NCBI GenBank assembly: GCA_947457885.1
Contig: CANGXU010000016.1
Span: 1-37,196, forward strand
DNA from: Betaproteobacteria bacterium
Lineage (GTDB): Bacteria > Pseudomonadota > Gammaproteobacteria > Burkholderiales > CAIKXV01
Reading direction: 5' to 3'
DNA length: 37,196 nt
Numbering within the stretch: the stretch's first letter is position 1; every line of letters begins with the position of its first letter. The notes under the pieces were generated by a model. The model made no database searches. It was not told where the DNA came from and saw only the letters and a list, made by a program, of their open reading frames with translations. The translations under genes were made by a program, and so were the position numbers. Positions 8,588-16,621 of this stretch are shown piece by piece.

Positions 8588-8605
8588 CGGATGCGTTTGC
8601 ATCCG
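8588..8605 (+). promoter_or_regulatory. Hairpin in the gap between the deoxynucleoside kinase and panB
   Basis: Arms CGGATGC and GCATCCG pair perfectly around a GTTT loop. There is no T-run after it, so it is a weak terminator candidate at best. Its right arm overlaps the proposed panB -35 box. The rest of the 145-base gap (8523-8667) shows no gene. Confidence 0.35.
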
Positions 8606-8625
8606 CGCGCGGCCGGGACGATACT
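8597..8625 (+). promoter_or_regulatory. Possible sigma-70 promoter for panBC
   Basis: TTGCAT at 8597-8602 and GATACT at 8620-8625 are separated by 17 bases, each matching its consensus at four of six positions. Predicted transcription would begin near 8632, leaving a leader of about 36 bases before the panB ATG. This would separate panBC from the upstream folK-dNK unit. Confidence 0.35.
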
Positions 8626-8667
8626 CCCGTCCCCACTGCCTGTTGTCTTCAGGGTCCTGACCGCGCG

Positions 8668-9495
8668 ATGACCTACGGAAACGCCGCCGATACACCGAGA
8701 CTAGCCCGCGTCACGCTGCATACGTTGCAGAAGATGGCGCAGGCCGGAGACCGGATCGCGATGCTGACGAGCTACGACGCCAGCTTCACCGCGTTGCTGG
8801 AGCGTGCCGGCGTCGAGACCATCCTCGTCGGCGATTCGCTCGGCATGGTGATCCAGGGCCGCGATTCCACGCTCGCGGTATCCATGCGCGACATGGTGTA
8901 CCACACCGAGTGCGTGGCCCGCGCCGCGCGCCGGGCCTTCGTGATCGCGGACATGCCGTTCGGCAGCTTCCAGGTCAGCCCGCAACAGGCGTTCGAGAAC
9001 GCGGCGCTGCTGATGGCGGCCGGTGCCCAGATGGTGAAGATCGAGGGAGGGGTCGCGATGGTCGACACGGTGTCCTTCCTGGTCGAGCGCGGCGTGCCGG
9101 TGTGCGCGCATATCGGCCTCACGCCACAGTCGGTGCACCAGCTGGGTGGTTATCGCGTGCAGGGCCGCACCGATGCGGCCGCACTGCGGCTGCGCGACGA
9201 GGCGGCCCGGCTCGAGGCTGCGGGCGCGGGCGTGCTGCTGTTCGAGGCGATCCCGGCGGTGCTGGCGGCCGAACTCACCGCCGCGGCGAGCGTGCCGACC
9301 ATCGGTATCGGCGCCGGGGCCGGTTGCTCCGGGCAGGTGCTCGTGCTGCACGACATGCTCGACGTTTTCCCCGGGAAGAAGGCGCGCTTCGTCAAGAACT
9401 TCATGGCGGGCAGCGCCGGCATCGAGGCGGCCGTGGCGGCATACGTGGCCGAAGTGAAGGCGGGGACCTTCCCCGCTGCGGAGCATTCCTTCTAG
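8668..9495 (+). CDS. panB: 3-methyl-2-oxobutanoate hydroxymethyltransferase PanB
   Basis: PanB makes ketopantoate from 2-oxoisovalerate and methylene-tetrahydrofolate, the first committed step to pantothenate and coenzyme A. The 275-residue protein has the TIM-barrel hallmarks: [31 protein letters not shown] with the metal-binding Asp, [32 protein letters not shown](R)VQGR, and [21 protein letters not shown]. The start at 8668 gives a normal length (E. coli 264); the frame is open to 8437 through the preceding gene, but without homology. It is followed 23 bases later by panC, the next pathway step but one. Confidence 0.96.
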   Translation: MTYGNAADTPRLARVTLHTLQKMAQAGDRIAMLTSYDASFTALLERAGVETILVGDSLGMVIQGRDSTLAVSMRDMVYHTECVARAARRAFVIADMPFGSFQVSPQQAFENAALLMAAGAQMVKIEGGVAMVDTVSFLVERGVPVCAHIGLTPQSVHQLGGYRVQGRTDAAALRLRDEAARLEAAGAGVLLFEAIPAVLAAELTAAASVPTIGIGAGAGCSGQVLVLHDMLDVFPGKKARFVKNFMAGSAGIEAAVAAYVAEVKAGTFPAAEHSF

Positions 9496-9518
9496 ACAAT
9501 CACCGGGCAGGTTCTGCG

Positions 9519-10352
9519 ATGGATGTGATTCATTCGGTACACGCCCTGCGCGAAAGGTTGCAGCGCGAACCGAACAACGTGTTCGTGCCGACGATGGGCA
9601 ACCTGCACGAGGGACACATACAGCTGGTGCGGCTGGCCAAGCCGCGCGCAGCCTGTACCGTGGTCAGCATCTTCGTGAACCGGCTGCAGTTCGGCCCGCG
9701 CGAAGACTTCGATCGTTATCCGCGTACGCTGGAGTCCGATTGCGACAAGTGCCGCGAGGCCGGCGCCAATGTGGTGTTCGTCCCCGACGAGCGCGAGATC
9801 TATCCGGAGCCGCAGACCTTCGTGGTCGAGCCGTCGGAGATCCAGCACGTGCTCGACGGCGCGATCCGGCCCGGGCATTTCCGGGGCGTCGCTACGGTCG
9901 TGCTGAAGCTGTTCAACATGGTGCGTCCGCATGCCGCGCTGTTCGGCAAGAAGGACTACCAGCAGTACCTGGTCCTGCGCGACATGGTGCGCCAGCTCGC
10001 GCTGCCGATCGAGATCATCCCTGCAGAGACCGTGCGTGCGTCGGACGGCCTCGCTTTGTCGTCGCGCAACTCCTACCTTAGCCCGGCCGAGCGTGCGGAA
10101 GCGCCGCAGTTGTACACGATCCTGCAACGGGCATGCGATGCGGTGCTGTCGGGTGAACTGCACGGCATGGTCGAGCGTGACGCGATGCATGCCCTCGGTG
10201 CGCGCGGCTGGAAGCCCGACTATGTCGCGGTGAGGCGCCAGCACGACCTGCAGTCGCCCACGCCGGACGATCGCCGCCTGGTGGTGCTGGCGGCGGCCCG
10301 GCTGGGCCGTACGCGGCTTATAGACAACCTGGAACTCGATATCCCGGGTTGA
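9519..10352 (+). CDS. panC: Pantothenate synthetase PanC
   Basis: PanC joins pantoate and beta-alanine using ATP through a pantoyl-adenylate. The 277-residue protein has the class I synthetase HIGH-like motif PTMGNLHEGH at residues 24-33, SIFVNRLQFGPREDFDRYPRT, FRGVATVVLKLFNMVRP, the nucleotide-site FGKKDYQQ, and a KMSKS-like LALSSRNSYLSP. The usual PTMGALHEGH is changed at one position (Asn for Ala), as in other betaproteobacterial enzymes with the VNRLQF variant. A CAGG ribosome binding site precedes the ATG by 7 bases. It forms a pair with panB. Confidence 0.96.
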   Translation: MDVIHSVHALRERLQREPNNVFVPTMGNLHEGHIQLVRLAKPRAACTVVSIFVNRLQFGPREDFDRYPRTLESDCDKCREAGANVVFVPDEREIYPEPQTFVVEPSEIQHVLDGAIRPGHFRGVATVVLKLFNMVRPHAALFGKKDYQQYLVLRDMVRQLALPIEIIPAETVRASDGLALSSRNSYLSPAERAEAPQLYTILQRACDAVLSGELHGMVERDAMHALGARGWKPDYVAVRRQHDLQSPTPDDRRLVVLAAARLGRTRLIDNLELDIPG

Positions 10353-10362
10353 TCGCCCGGCG

Positions 10363-10393
10363 GACCCGGGCAAGGCGCCCGCCCGCCAGGGTC
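10363..10393. terminator. Possible bidirectional hairpin between panC and the convergent hypothetical gene
   Basis: Outer arms GACCC and GGGTC enclose a second inverted repeat, GGGC-AAGGC-GCCC. It lies in the 49-base gap between convergent stop codons. No T-run is present, so an intrinsic terminator is only suggested. Confidence 0.3.
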
Positions 10394-10401
10394 TCGGATT
10401 C

Positions 10402-10806
10402 TCAGGGCATCTGGATCTTGCCGCCCGCCATGCCGCCAGGCAGTCCGCCGGGGCCGATCGGCCCCTTGGGGATGACCAGGCCGGACGACTGCTGGCGGCG
10501 CATCTCCTGGATCTCCCGAACGGCGCGCTCGATGCCTTCCTTGGCCGCTGCGGCGTAGTTCTGCACGGCCTCGGCCAGCGTGTCGCCGTCGACCTCGAAC
10601 GACAGCGGCAGCGCGCCGGCCGGCGTGAGGATCTGTGCTTCGCCGACGAAGCGCATCGGGCGTGACGCGTCGGTACTGCCGTCGACATTCACCGGGACCA
10701 TGCAGCGCAGGGTTCCGACCTTGCCGTCGGTGTAGATCTCTTCGCGGCACAATGCCGACGGGTCCATCACCGGTTCGGGCATCCTGTCTTCGGGGCGTTC
10801 GGCCAT
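10402..10806 (-). CDS. Conserved-looking hypothetical protein with Gly/Pro-rich tail
   Basis: Not recognised. From the ATG at 10806 it encodes 134 residues without signal peptide or membrane segment, so it is probably cytoplasmic. The N-terminal half holds a short beta-rich stretch with two Cys (LCREEIYTDG and GTLRCMVPV), then an amphipathic helix (AEAVQNYAAAAKEGIERAVR), and a C-terminal tail dominated by Gly, Pro and Met ending KIQMP. Codon use is typical for the window. The chosen start has an AGGA ribosome binding site 7-8 bases upstream; an earlier ATG at 10848 overlaps the upstream stop as ATGA and would add 14 residues. It is the downstream member of a two-gene unit with the HdeA/Rap1a-like gene. 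Confidence 0.65.
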   Translation of the reverse strand: MAERPEDRMPEPVMDPSALCREEIYTDGKVGTLRCMVPVNVDGSTDASRPMRFVGEAQILTPAGALPLSFEVDGDTLAEAVQNYAAAAKEGIERAVREIQEMRRQQSSGLVIPKGPIGPGGLPGGMAGGKIQMP

Positions 10807-10844
10807 CGTGTGTTCCTCGCGTGTCAGCAGTTGAGAGAGGGTGG

Positions 10845-11549
10845 TCATCGGGCGGGTATCGTAGCGCCGACGACGCTGCGCGCGGCCTCGCGCACCGTTG
10901 TCGCCGGATTGGCCGCGCACGCGTCAGCGAACCGGTCGAGCATCAGCGCCTTGTTTCTCGCCGTCGGAATGAGCCCGCGCCCGGCACGTTCGAAGCGCGC
11001 GTTGATGTAGCCGTCTGCCCAGTCGCGTACTGCGGCGCGAGTTCCAGTGGCCCGCGAAGACGATGCGCCGTCGGCCGCGCCGCGTGTATCCAGGTACGCG
11101 CTGCAGGCCAGCGCCCCGATCGCATCCGGGGCTGCGCTGCCGTCGAGCGACCGGGGATCGTCGAGCATCGCACGGCCGACGAGCAGGGCGGCGTCGCGCA
11201 CGGCCCGCGCGGGGTCCTGGCCACAACCGCCGTCGAGCAGGTCCATGATACGCTTGGCATTGGGTGCCGTTTCGGGGAAGGGCTTTCCGACGGCATCGGA
11301 AACGCCATAGACGTAACCGAGCGTAAACGATCGTACTGCCGACAGCACGTCGACGGCGGCACCTGCGGTGCCAACGCCCGCTGCCTCTGCATGGCGGCTG
11401 CAGAACCACGATCCGGTGGAGACCGCCGTTTCGTCTGGCAGGACCGGCGCCGCCGCGCTTGCCGCGCCGCCCGGCACCATCGGCGAGAACACCACCGGCA
11501 GCGCGAGCATGGCAAGCGCATAAAGTCTGCGGTCGAGGATCTGAAACAT
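10845..11549 (-). CDS. Exported protein with two HdeA/Rap1a-like repeats
   Basis: A 234-residue protein with a signal peptide (MFQILDRRLYALAMLALPVV, cleavage perhaps near residue 33). Two similar segments follow: residues about 73-128 (SFTLGYVYGVSDAV ... NAKRIMDLLDGGCGQDPARAVRDAALLV) and 174-230 (DWADGYINARFERA ... NKALMLDRFADACAANPATTVREAARSVV). Each has a Gly-Tyr helix, a Leu-rich helix and one Cys before the second helix, with a matching Cys ahead of each repeat (Cys50/Cys109 and Cys149/Cys211), consistent with one disulfide per repeat. This pattern resembles the small periplasmic HdeA/Rap1a fold, known in acid chaperones and type VI immunity proteins. Family assignment is tentative and no toxin gene is adjacent. 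Confidence 0.6.
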   Translation of the reverse strand: MFQILDRRLYALAMLALPVVFSPMVPGGAASAAAPVLPDETAVSTGSWFCSRHAEAAGVGTAGAAVDVLSAVRSFTLGYVYGVSDAVGKPFPETAPNAKRIMDLLDGGCGQDPARAVRDAALLVGRAMLDDPRSLDGSAAPDAIGALACSAYLDTRGAADGASSSRATGTRAAVRDWADGYINARFERAGRGLIPTARNKALMLDRFADACAANPATTVREAARSVVGATIPAR

Positions 11550-11622
11550 GAGACGAGGATACCGCAGAGCCCCGGCGATCGCCGCGCGTGGAACTTCCTC
11601 CGTTCGGTGTGGTCCGACGGAC

Positions 11623-12030
11623 ATGTTCCAGCACGGCAAATCCCGGCACGCGCGCCTGAACGTCGGCATGGTCGTGCTGATGCCGCTGCTGCATGCGCAT
11701 CCGACGGCTGCGCCGAGCGTCGACCACCCGACTGGCCCGCATGTTCCGTTCCAGCCATGGCAGTCAGCCGAGTCCCCATCGACGGCAGTCACGCAGGCAT
11801 GGCAATGCGCGCCCGCGGATGGTCGCGGTCTCGCAATCATCGTCGTGCAGGAGGCAACCTCTCGGTCGGCCGACCTGGTCACGATACCCGGATCGGCCGG
11901 ATGCATCGAGTGGCTGGGTCGCCTGGTCGTCGGGCCGCTCGCGGCCGCCGACGCGTGGCTGCCGGTGCAGGTCGAACGGCTTCCACCGACGGTGCATGAG
12001 CACGGCCCGCAGGCGCCACCGCCCGCCTGA
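11623..12030 (+). CDS. Possible small secreted orphan protein
   Basis: Not recognised; existence is uncertain. The frame from the ATG at 11623 encodes 135 residues (an earlier in-frame ATG is at 11548). Residues about 8-24 (RHARLNVGMVVLMPLLHA) look like a signal peptide, basic then hydrophobic. Third codon positions are mostly G or C, as in real genes here, and a 9-bp hairpin follows the stop codon by 3 bases, which argues for a transcribed unit. Against it, there is no ribosome binding site, no recognisable domain, and shadow frames exist on the other strand. If it is not a gene, the stretch 11550-12152 holds only promoter space and the hairpin. Confidence 0.3.
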   Translation: MFQHGKSRHARLNVGMVVLMPLLHAHPTAAPSVDHPTGPHVPFQPWQSAESPSTAVTQAWQCAPADGRGLAIIVVQEATSRSADLVTIPGSAGCIEWLGRLVVGPLAAADAWLPVQVERLPPTVHEHGPQAPPPA

Positions 12031-12033
12031 ATC

Positions 12034-12054
12034 AGGGCCGCCCGTGGCGGCCCT
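12034..12054. terminator. Strong GC-rich hairpin after the orphan ORF
   Basis: Perfect 9-bp arms AGGGCCGCC and GGCGGCCCT with a CGT loop, 3 bases after the stop codon at 12030 and 98 bases before the methyltransferase start. No T-run follows, so it may act as a Rho-assisted terminator or RNA-stabilising end. Confidence 0.55.
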
Positions 12055-12152
12055 CGCCCGCCTGCCGGATCGCGCCTCTGAGCGCACCCGTGCCCCCGCC
12101 ACATCCCAGCGCGCTCACGCCAGCGACCGGGACGACTGCCAGGACATTGTCG

Positions 12153-13196
12153 ATGGACGCTTCATTGCCTGCCGAGCACCAGAACTGCAACCTCTGTAAT
12201 GCCACCGACGTACGCGTCGTTTCGCTGCGCGATCGCGATGGTCGGCCGCTGCGCACGGTCATGTGCACCGGCTGCGGCCTCGTCCGCTGCGACCCGATGC
12301 CGGACCCGGACATGCTCGATCAGTATTACCGCGAGCGCTACCGCATCGACTACAAGCGCCAGAGTGCACCTTCCCGCCGTCACATCCTGCGTGCCGGGCG
12401 GGTGGCGCTCGATCGTCTGGCGCGATTGCCGCAACTGTCCGCGCCGCCGCCCGGTGGCGGGCGCGCACTCGACATCGGTGCCGGTGGCGGTGAGTTTGCC
12501 TATCTGCTCGGGCGCACCAGTGGGCTTGCGGTCACCGGCATCGAACCCAACGAGGGATACGCAGCACATGCGCGCCGGGAACTCGGGCTCGATCTGGTGG
12601 TGTCGCCGCTGCACGAGGCTATGCCCGCCGGTGGATCCTTCGACCTGGTCACGATGTTCCACGTGCTGGAGCACCTGTGCGATCCGGGTGCCGCGCTCGT
12701 CCGTGTCGCGGCCTGGCTCGCGCCCGGGGGTCTGGCCGTGGTCGAGGTCCCGAACATCGAGGCGACCTGTCAGGCACCAGGCCACCTGTTCCATGCGGCG
12801 CATCTGTACAACTTCAACGCAACGGCGCTCGAACGCCTTGGCCAGAAGGCCGGTCTCGAACCGGTGGCCTGCTGGTTCTCTGCCGATCGAGGCAACCTGA
12901 GCATCACGCTGCGTCGACCGGCTGCAGAGGCGTCGCCAGCCATGGTCGGGTCTGGCTCCGCATCGGTCGGTGCCCTGACGATGCCGAGCAACGCAGCCCG
13001 CGTCTGGCAGGTGCGATCGGCCCATACCTCGTGGCGTCACCATGCGACCCTGCAGCCGGTCACCCGCGCGTTGCGGCGCATGGCGAACCGTTTCGACGAG
13101 ACGCTCGCGCTGCAACGCCTGCCTGCGGACCCGCGCGCGATGCTCGACCGGCTGTGCGACGGCTGGCAGGCCCCGCCCGGCGGCCGAACAGCCTAG
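12153..13196 (+). CDS. Class I SAM-dependent methyltransferase with N-terminal zinc ribbon
   Basis: A 347-residue protein. Residues 12-41 contain CNLC and CTGC pairs (Cys12, Cys15, Cys38, Cys41), a probable zinc ribbon. A Rossmann methyltransferase domain follows: SAM motif I LDIGAGGGEF at 106-115, the acidic GIEPNEGY, FDLVTMFHVLEHLCDP (motif IV region) and LAPGGLAVVEVPN. This CxxC-plus-methyltransferase layout is common among enzymes that act on nucleotide sugars, polysaccharide precursors or C-linked substrates; the substrate is unknown. The C-terminal 100 residues have no recognisable domain. The start at 12153 has AGGA upstream and leaves out an unconvincing 21-residue extension to 12090. 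It converges on rsgA. Confidence 0.82.
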   Translation: MDASLPAEHQNCNLCNATDVRVVSLRDRDGRPLRTVMCTGCGLVRCDPMPDPDMLDQYYRERYRIDYKRQSAPSRRHILRAGRVALDRLARLPQLSAPPPGGGRALDIGAGGGEFAYLLGRTSGLAVTGIEPNEGYAAHARRELGLDLVVSPLHEAMPAGGSFDLVTMFHVLEHLCDPGAALVRVAAWLAPGGLAVVEVPNIEATCQAPGHLFHAAHLYNFNATALERLGQKAGLEPVACWFSADRGNLSITLRRPAAEASPAMVGSGSASVGALTMPSNAARVWQVRSAHTSWRHHATLQPVTRALRRMANRFDETLALQRLPADPRAMLDRLCDGWQAPPGGRTA

Positions 13197-14188
13197 GTCT
13201 GGCCACCGCCGTGCAACGCACGGCGGGCGGTGTACTCCCCTTCCTCGAGCAGCGTATCGAAGATGCGCATCCGGCGCGGATCCACGGCGCCGCGGGCGAA
13301 TGCCGCGCGCACCGCACAGCCGGGTTCGGACTGGTGCCGGCAGTTGGCGAAGCGGCACGACCCGATCAAGGGCGCGAACTCCGGAAAGGCTGCTGCAAGC
13401 CTGTCGGTGGGCACATGCGCGAGTCCGAACGCCTGCAGGCCGGGGGAATCGATGACCGTCGCCTGTGGATCCAGCGCATACAGGCGGCTTGCGGTCGTGG
13501 TGTGGCGCCCGGCATCCAGGGCGCTGGAGATCTCGCCGGTGCGGGCACCGGCGGCCGGGACGAGCGCATTGACCAGCGTCGATTTTCCCATTCCCGATTG
13601 TCCGATCAGAAGCGACTCGTGGTTGGCGAGGCGCGCGCGCAGTTCCGCGACATCGTGTCTCGCCGTGACGTCGACGATCGGGTAGCCGAGGGCCGCGAAC
13701 GGCGCGAGCTGCGCGCGCGCCACTGCGGTGGAAGCGGCCAGGTCGGTCTTGTTGAGTACGATCAGGGCTTCGATGCCGGCGGCGTTCGCGGCGATCAGGC
13801 AGCGCGACAGCAGTTCGTCGGAGAACGGTGGCTCCCCGGCTACCACGTACGCGACCAGGGTGACGTTCGCGGCAATCACCTTCTCGCGCATTGCGTCGCG
13901 CCGGAACAGGATGCTGGCGCGATTGTCGATCGATTCGATCATCCCCTGCGATGCGTCATGGCCCTCGGCGGCACGGCTGATCTCGACACGATCGCCGCAC
14001 ACCGCCTCCATGCGTCTTCCGTGTGCGGCGCACTTGACCCGCTCGCCACTGCCATCGACCAGCACCTCGACCTTGCGGCCGAAGGCGGCTACCACGCGGC
14101 CGCGCTGGAGCGCGACAGCGGGCGCCGGCGTCCGTGGTCGGGCAGGGCCGCGGCCCTGCGCATGTCCTTTCGGACGACGCTCAGCCAA
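13193..14188 (-). CDS. rsgA: Ribosome small-subunit-dependent GTPase RsgA
   Basis: RsgA is a circularly permuted GTPase that checks the decoding centre of maturing 30S subunits. The 331-residue product starts with an OB-fold (about residues 28-95), then G4 NKTD at 146-149, G1 GQSGMGKST at 196-204, the GRHTTT switch near 228 and G3 DSPG at 247-250, an order diagnostic of the permuted family. The C-terminal zinc site is CRFANCRHQSEPGC (Cys278, Cys283, His285, Cys291). The start codon is TTG at 14188, with a basic N-terminal tail; no clear ribosome binding site is present. It sits 54 bases downstream of phhB. Its stop codon shares a CTAG tetranucleotide with the stop of the convergent methyltransferase gene. 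Confidence 0.95.
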   Translation of the reverse strand: MAERRPKGHAQGRGPARPRTPAPAVALQRGRVVAAFGRKVEVLVDGSGERVKCAAHGRRMEAVCGDRVEISRAAEGHDASQGMIESIDNRASILFRRDAMREKVIAANVTLVAYVVAGEPPFSDELLSRCLIAANAAGIEALIVLNKTDLAASTAVARAQLAPFAALGYPIVDVTARHDVAELRARLANHESLLIGQSGMGKSTLVNALVPAAGARTGEISSALDAGRHTTTASRLYALDPQATVIDSPGLQAFGLAHVPTDRLAAAFPEFAPLIGSCRFANCRHQSEPGCAVRAAFARGAVDPRRMRIFDTLLEEGEYTARRALHGGGQT

Positions 14189-14242
14189 GGATGCTGCCCC
14201 GGTGTTCAGACACCCGCGTTTCGAGTGGCAGCATGCTCGCCG

Positions 14243-14608
14243 TCAGCACAGCGCGAGGAGTGCATCGAACTTCGCGGCGCAGATGAAGTCGTTCTCCGAA
14301 AGGCCGCCGACCGAATGCGTGGTGAAACGAACCTGGCAGCGGTCGTAGCCGATCGCGAGTTCCGGGTGATGGTCTTCGCGATGGGTCACCCACGCCGTCG
14401 CATTGACGAAGGCCATCGTCTCCCAGTGGTCGGCGAATGTGTAGATACGGTTCAGGGAGCTGCCCTCGACCCGCCACTCGGGCAGCTGCAGCAGCAGCCG
14501 TTCCACCGCGGACGCATCGAGTGCCGCATCGGGCCCGAGCGGTCGGCAGTGCCGCTGCACCAGCGGCAGCGGTGCGCAGGCCATGCCGGGCGGGATCGGG
14601 GAGACCAT
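14243..14608 (-). CDS. phhB: 4a-hydroxytetrahydrobiopterin dehydratase (pterin-4-alpha-carbinolamine dehydratase)
   Basis: This small enzyme dehydrates 4a-hydroxy-tetrahydropterin, recycling the cofactor of aromatic amino acid hydroxylases; in bacteria lacking those it may serve molybdopterin or other pterin chemistry. The 121-residue sequence has the WxVEG strand, FADHWETMAFVNATAWVTHREDHHPE with His80-His81, and the third active-site His in VRFTTHSVGGLSENDF (His98), then FICAAKFD. An AGG ribosome binding site precedes the ATG at 14608. It lies 7 bases after the M48 protease and upstream of rsgA, an order common in betaproteobacteria. No phenylalanine hydroxylase gene is in the window. Confidence 0.92.
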   Translation of the reverse strand: MVSPIPPGMACAPLPLVQRHCRPLGPDAALDASAVERLLLQLPEWRVEGSSLNRIYTFADHWETMAFVNATAWVTHREDHHPELAIGYDRCQVRFTTHSVGGLSENDFICAAKFDALLALC

Positions 14609-14615
14609 CGATCGC

Positions 14616-15860
14616 CTAGCGCGCCGCGGCCTGCAGCCGCGCGATCCGGATCGCGGCGGGCGGATGCGAGTCGTAGAACATGGAATGCACCGGGTCGGGC
14701 GTCAGCGTGGATGCGTTGTCCTTGTACAGCTTGACCAGCGCCCGAACCAGGTCGGGCGCGCTTGCGTTGCGTGCGGCATAGTGGTCGGCTTCGAATTCGT
14801 GGCGCCGCGAGTACCAGGCGAACAGCGGGCTCAACAGGAAAGTGAACGACGGCAGGACCGTGAAGAACAGCAGAAGCGCCATGGCGGTCGAGGGATGATC
14901 GACGCCCAGAGACACATGAAACCACGGCTGGGCGGCGAGCCAGGCGAGCAGTGCCAGGAAGACCAGGCTGGCGGCAAACGTCCACGCGATGCGCTTGGCG
15001 ACATGACGCAGCTTGAAATGGCCCAGTTCGTGCGCAAGCACCGCCTCGATCTCCTCGGGCGTGAGGCGGGCCAGCAGCGTGTCGAAGAAGACGATGCGCT
15101 TGCTGCGCCCGAGTCCGGTGAAATAGGCATTGCCATGACTGCTGCGCCGGCTGCCGTCCATCACGAACAGGCCCTGCGCCTGGAAGCCGCAACGCTCGAG
15201 CAGCGTCCTGACGCGGGCCTCCAGTGCGCTGTCCTCCAGTGGAGAGAACTTGTTGAAGAACGGAGCGATGAACGTCGGATACACCGCCAGCACCAGCAGG
15301 TTGAAGCCGACCCAGACAGCCCAGACATACAGCCACCAGAGTGGCCCCATCGCGCCCATCAGCCAGAGCACCGCCGCCAGCAGCGGCAGCCCGAGTGCGG
15401 TGCCCAGCAGCGCGTTGCGCAGCAGGTCGCCGATGAACATCGCCGGGGTCATCTTGTTGAAGCCGAACTGCTGTTCGATCACGAACGTGCGGTAGACACT
15501 GGCGGGCAGGGATATCGCGCTGGTGAGTACCACCACCGCGCCGATCAGCGCGACCCCGTGCAGCAGCCCGTCGCCAAGCTGCGGCCGAAGCAGACCGTCG
15601 AGCCATGCCAGACCTCCGCCGAAGGTGAGCAGCAGCACGACCAGCGCGTCCAGCGGAACCTCGACCAGATCCAGGCGGCTCTTGGCAACGGTGTAGTCGG
15701 CTGCGGTACGGTGGCTGGAGGCCGGGATTTCAGCGGCGAACGCTGCCGGGACCTGGTCGCGGTGTGCCCGAACATGCTGCATGTGGCGCAGCGAGAGCCA
15801 TAGTCTGGCCGCAGTGGCAGCGCCAAGCGCGACAAGAAACAACAGGGAGAAGGGATGCAT
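14616..15860 (-). CDS. M48 family zinc metalloprotease (Ste24/HtpX-like)
   Basis: A 414-residue membrane protease related to CAAX protease Ste24. It has an N-terminal hydrophobic helix (residues 2-20), helices near 65-90, 100-120, 150-195, and 305-345, the zinc motif HELGH at 277-281 in EIEAVLAHELGHFKLRHV, and the distal zinc ligand region SRRHEFEADHYA. The DGSRRSSHGNAYFTGLG and RIVFFDTLL strands before the motif are typical of the M48 fold. Bacterial members take part in membrane protein quality control; prenyl-protein processing is not implied. The start at 15860 gives family-typical length, although the frame is open to 15971. It is divergent from orn. Confidence 0.92.
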   Translation of the reverse strand: MHPFSLLFLVALGAATAARLWLSLRHMQHVRAHRDQVPAAFAAEIPASSHRTAADYTVAKSRLDLVEVPLDALVVLLLTFGGGLAWLDGLLRPQLGDGLLHGVALIGAVVVLTSAISLPASVYRTFVIEQQFGFNKMTPAMFIGDLLRNALLGTALGLPLLAAVLWLMGAMGPLWWLYVWAVWVGFNLLVLAVYPTFIAPFFNKFSPLEDSALEARVRTLLERCGFQAQGLFVMDGSRRSSHGNAYFTGLGRSKRIVFFDTLLARLTPEEIEAVLAHELGHFKLRHVAKRIAWTFAASLVFLALLAWLAAQPWFHVSLGVDHPSTAMALLLFFTVLPSFTFLLSPLFAWYSRRHEFEADHYAARNASAPDLVRALVKLYKDNASTLTPDPVHSMFYDSHPPAAIRIARLQAAAR

Positions 15861-16068
15861 GCGATGAAATGTACCGGGAATCGTCGAGCGGGACTGTGAC
15901 ACAATCGCAGCGAGCTGGCTTGATTCCTGCTGGATGTTCGGAGATACGCGACCGCTGTTCCTGCGCGGCAACGCCGGGATTCACGACTGCCCGCGCCGAT
16001 CCGGCGCTTCAGTGGCGCGCGCGCTGGTCGTTACTTGTTGGCAATCAACGATTTGAGGACTGGAACGG

Positions 16069-16614
16069 ATGGCACAGAACGCTGAACACCTCGTCTGGGT
16101 GGACATGGAAATGACCGGGCTCGATCCGGACCGTGACCGCGTGATCGAGATCGCGTTCGTGGTCACCGATGCCCGACTGGAGGTCGTCGCCGAGGCGCCC
16201 GTGCTGGTGGTGCACCAGTCCGATGTGGTCCTGTCCGGCATGGATGCCTGGAACACGGCAACGCACGGCCGCTCCGGCCTGACCGACAAGGTCCGGGCAT
16301 CGATGCTGGACGAAGGCGATGCCGAAAGAGAGATGCTCGAGTTCCTGGCCCGTCACGTGCCGCCGAAGACTTCGCCGATGTGCGGCAATTCGATCTGCCA
16401 GGACCGCCGATTCATGGCACGCTGGTTGCCCGGGCTCGAAGCCTACTTTCATTACCGCAACCTCGACGTGAGCACGCTGAAGGAACTGGCCCGGCGCTGG
16501 CGGCCGGAGATCCTTGCCGGGCTCGTGAAGCATGGCAGGCACGAGGCGCTGGCCGATATCCATGAATCGATCGGCGAACTGCGCCATTACCGCGAACATT
16601 TCCTGAAGCTCTGA
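16069..16614 (+). CDS. orn: Oligoribonuclease Orn
   Basis: Orn is the 3'-5' exoribonuclease that degrades di- to short oligoribonucleotides, including pGpG from c-di-GMP breakdown. The 181-residue protein has all DEDDh active-site residues: Asp12 and Glu14 in [10 protein letters not shown], Asp112 in [10 protein letters not shown], and His158 and Asp163 in GRHEALADI. Length equals E. coli Orn (181). A TGAGGA ribosome binding sequence lies before the ATG. It is divergent from the M48 protease across a 208-base gap with no other gene, and 7 bases upstream of the retropepsin-like gene. Given the HD-GYP phosphodiesterase in this window, Orn may finish breakdown of its product. Confidence 0.97.
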   Translation: MAQNAEHLVWVDMEMTGLDPDRDRVIEIAFVVTDARLEVVAEAPVLVVHQSDVVLSGMDAWNTATHGRSGLTDKVRASMLDEGDAEREMLEFLARHVPPKTSPMCGNSICQDRRFMARWLPGLEAYFHYRNLDVSTLKELARRWRPEILAGLVKHGRHEALADIHESIGELRHYREHFLKL

Positions 16615-16621
16615 CTGGCAG

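Noticed and set aside
11552..12104. Long N-terminal extension of the HdeA/Rap1a-like gene
   Set aside because: The extra residues are Cys/Arg-rich and unlike a protein domain; the signal peptide at 11549 marks the true start.
12677..14734. 685-codon plus-strand ORF across the methyltransferase, rsgA and phhB
   Set aside because: Crosses three well-supported genes and shows no homology.
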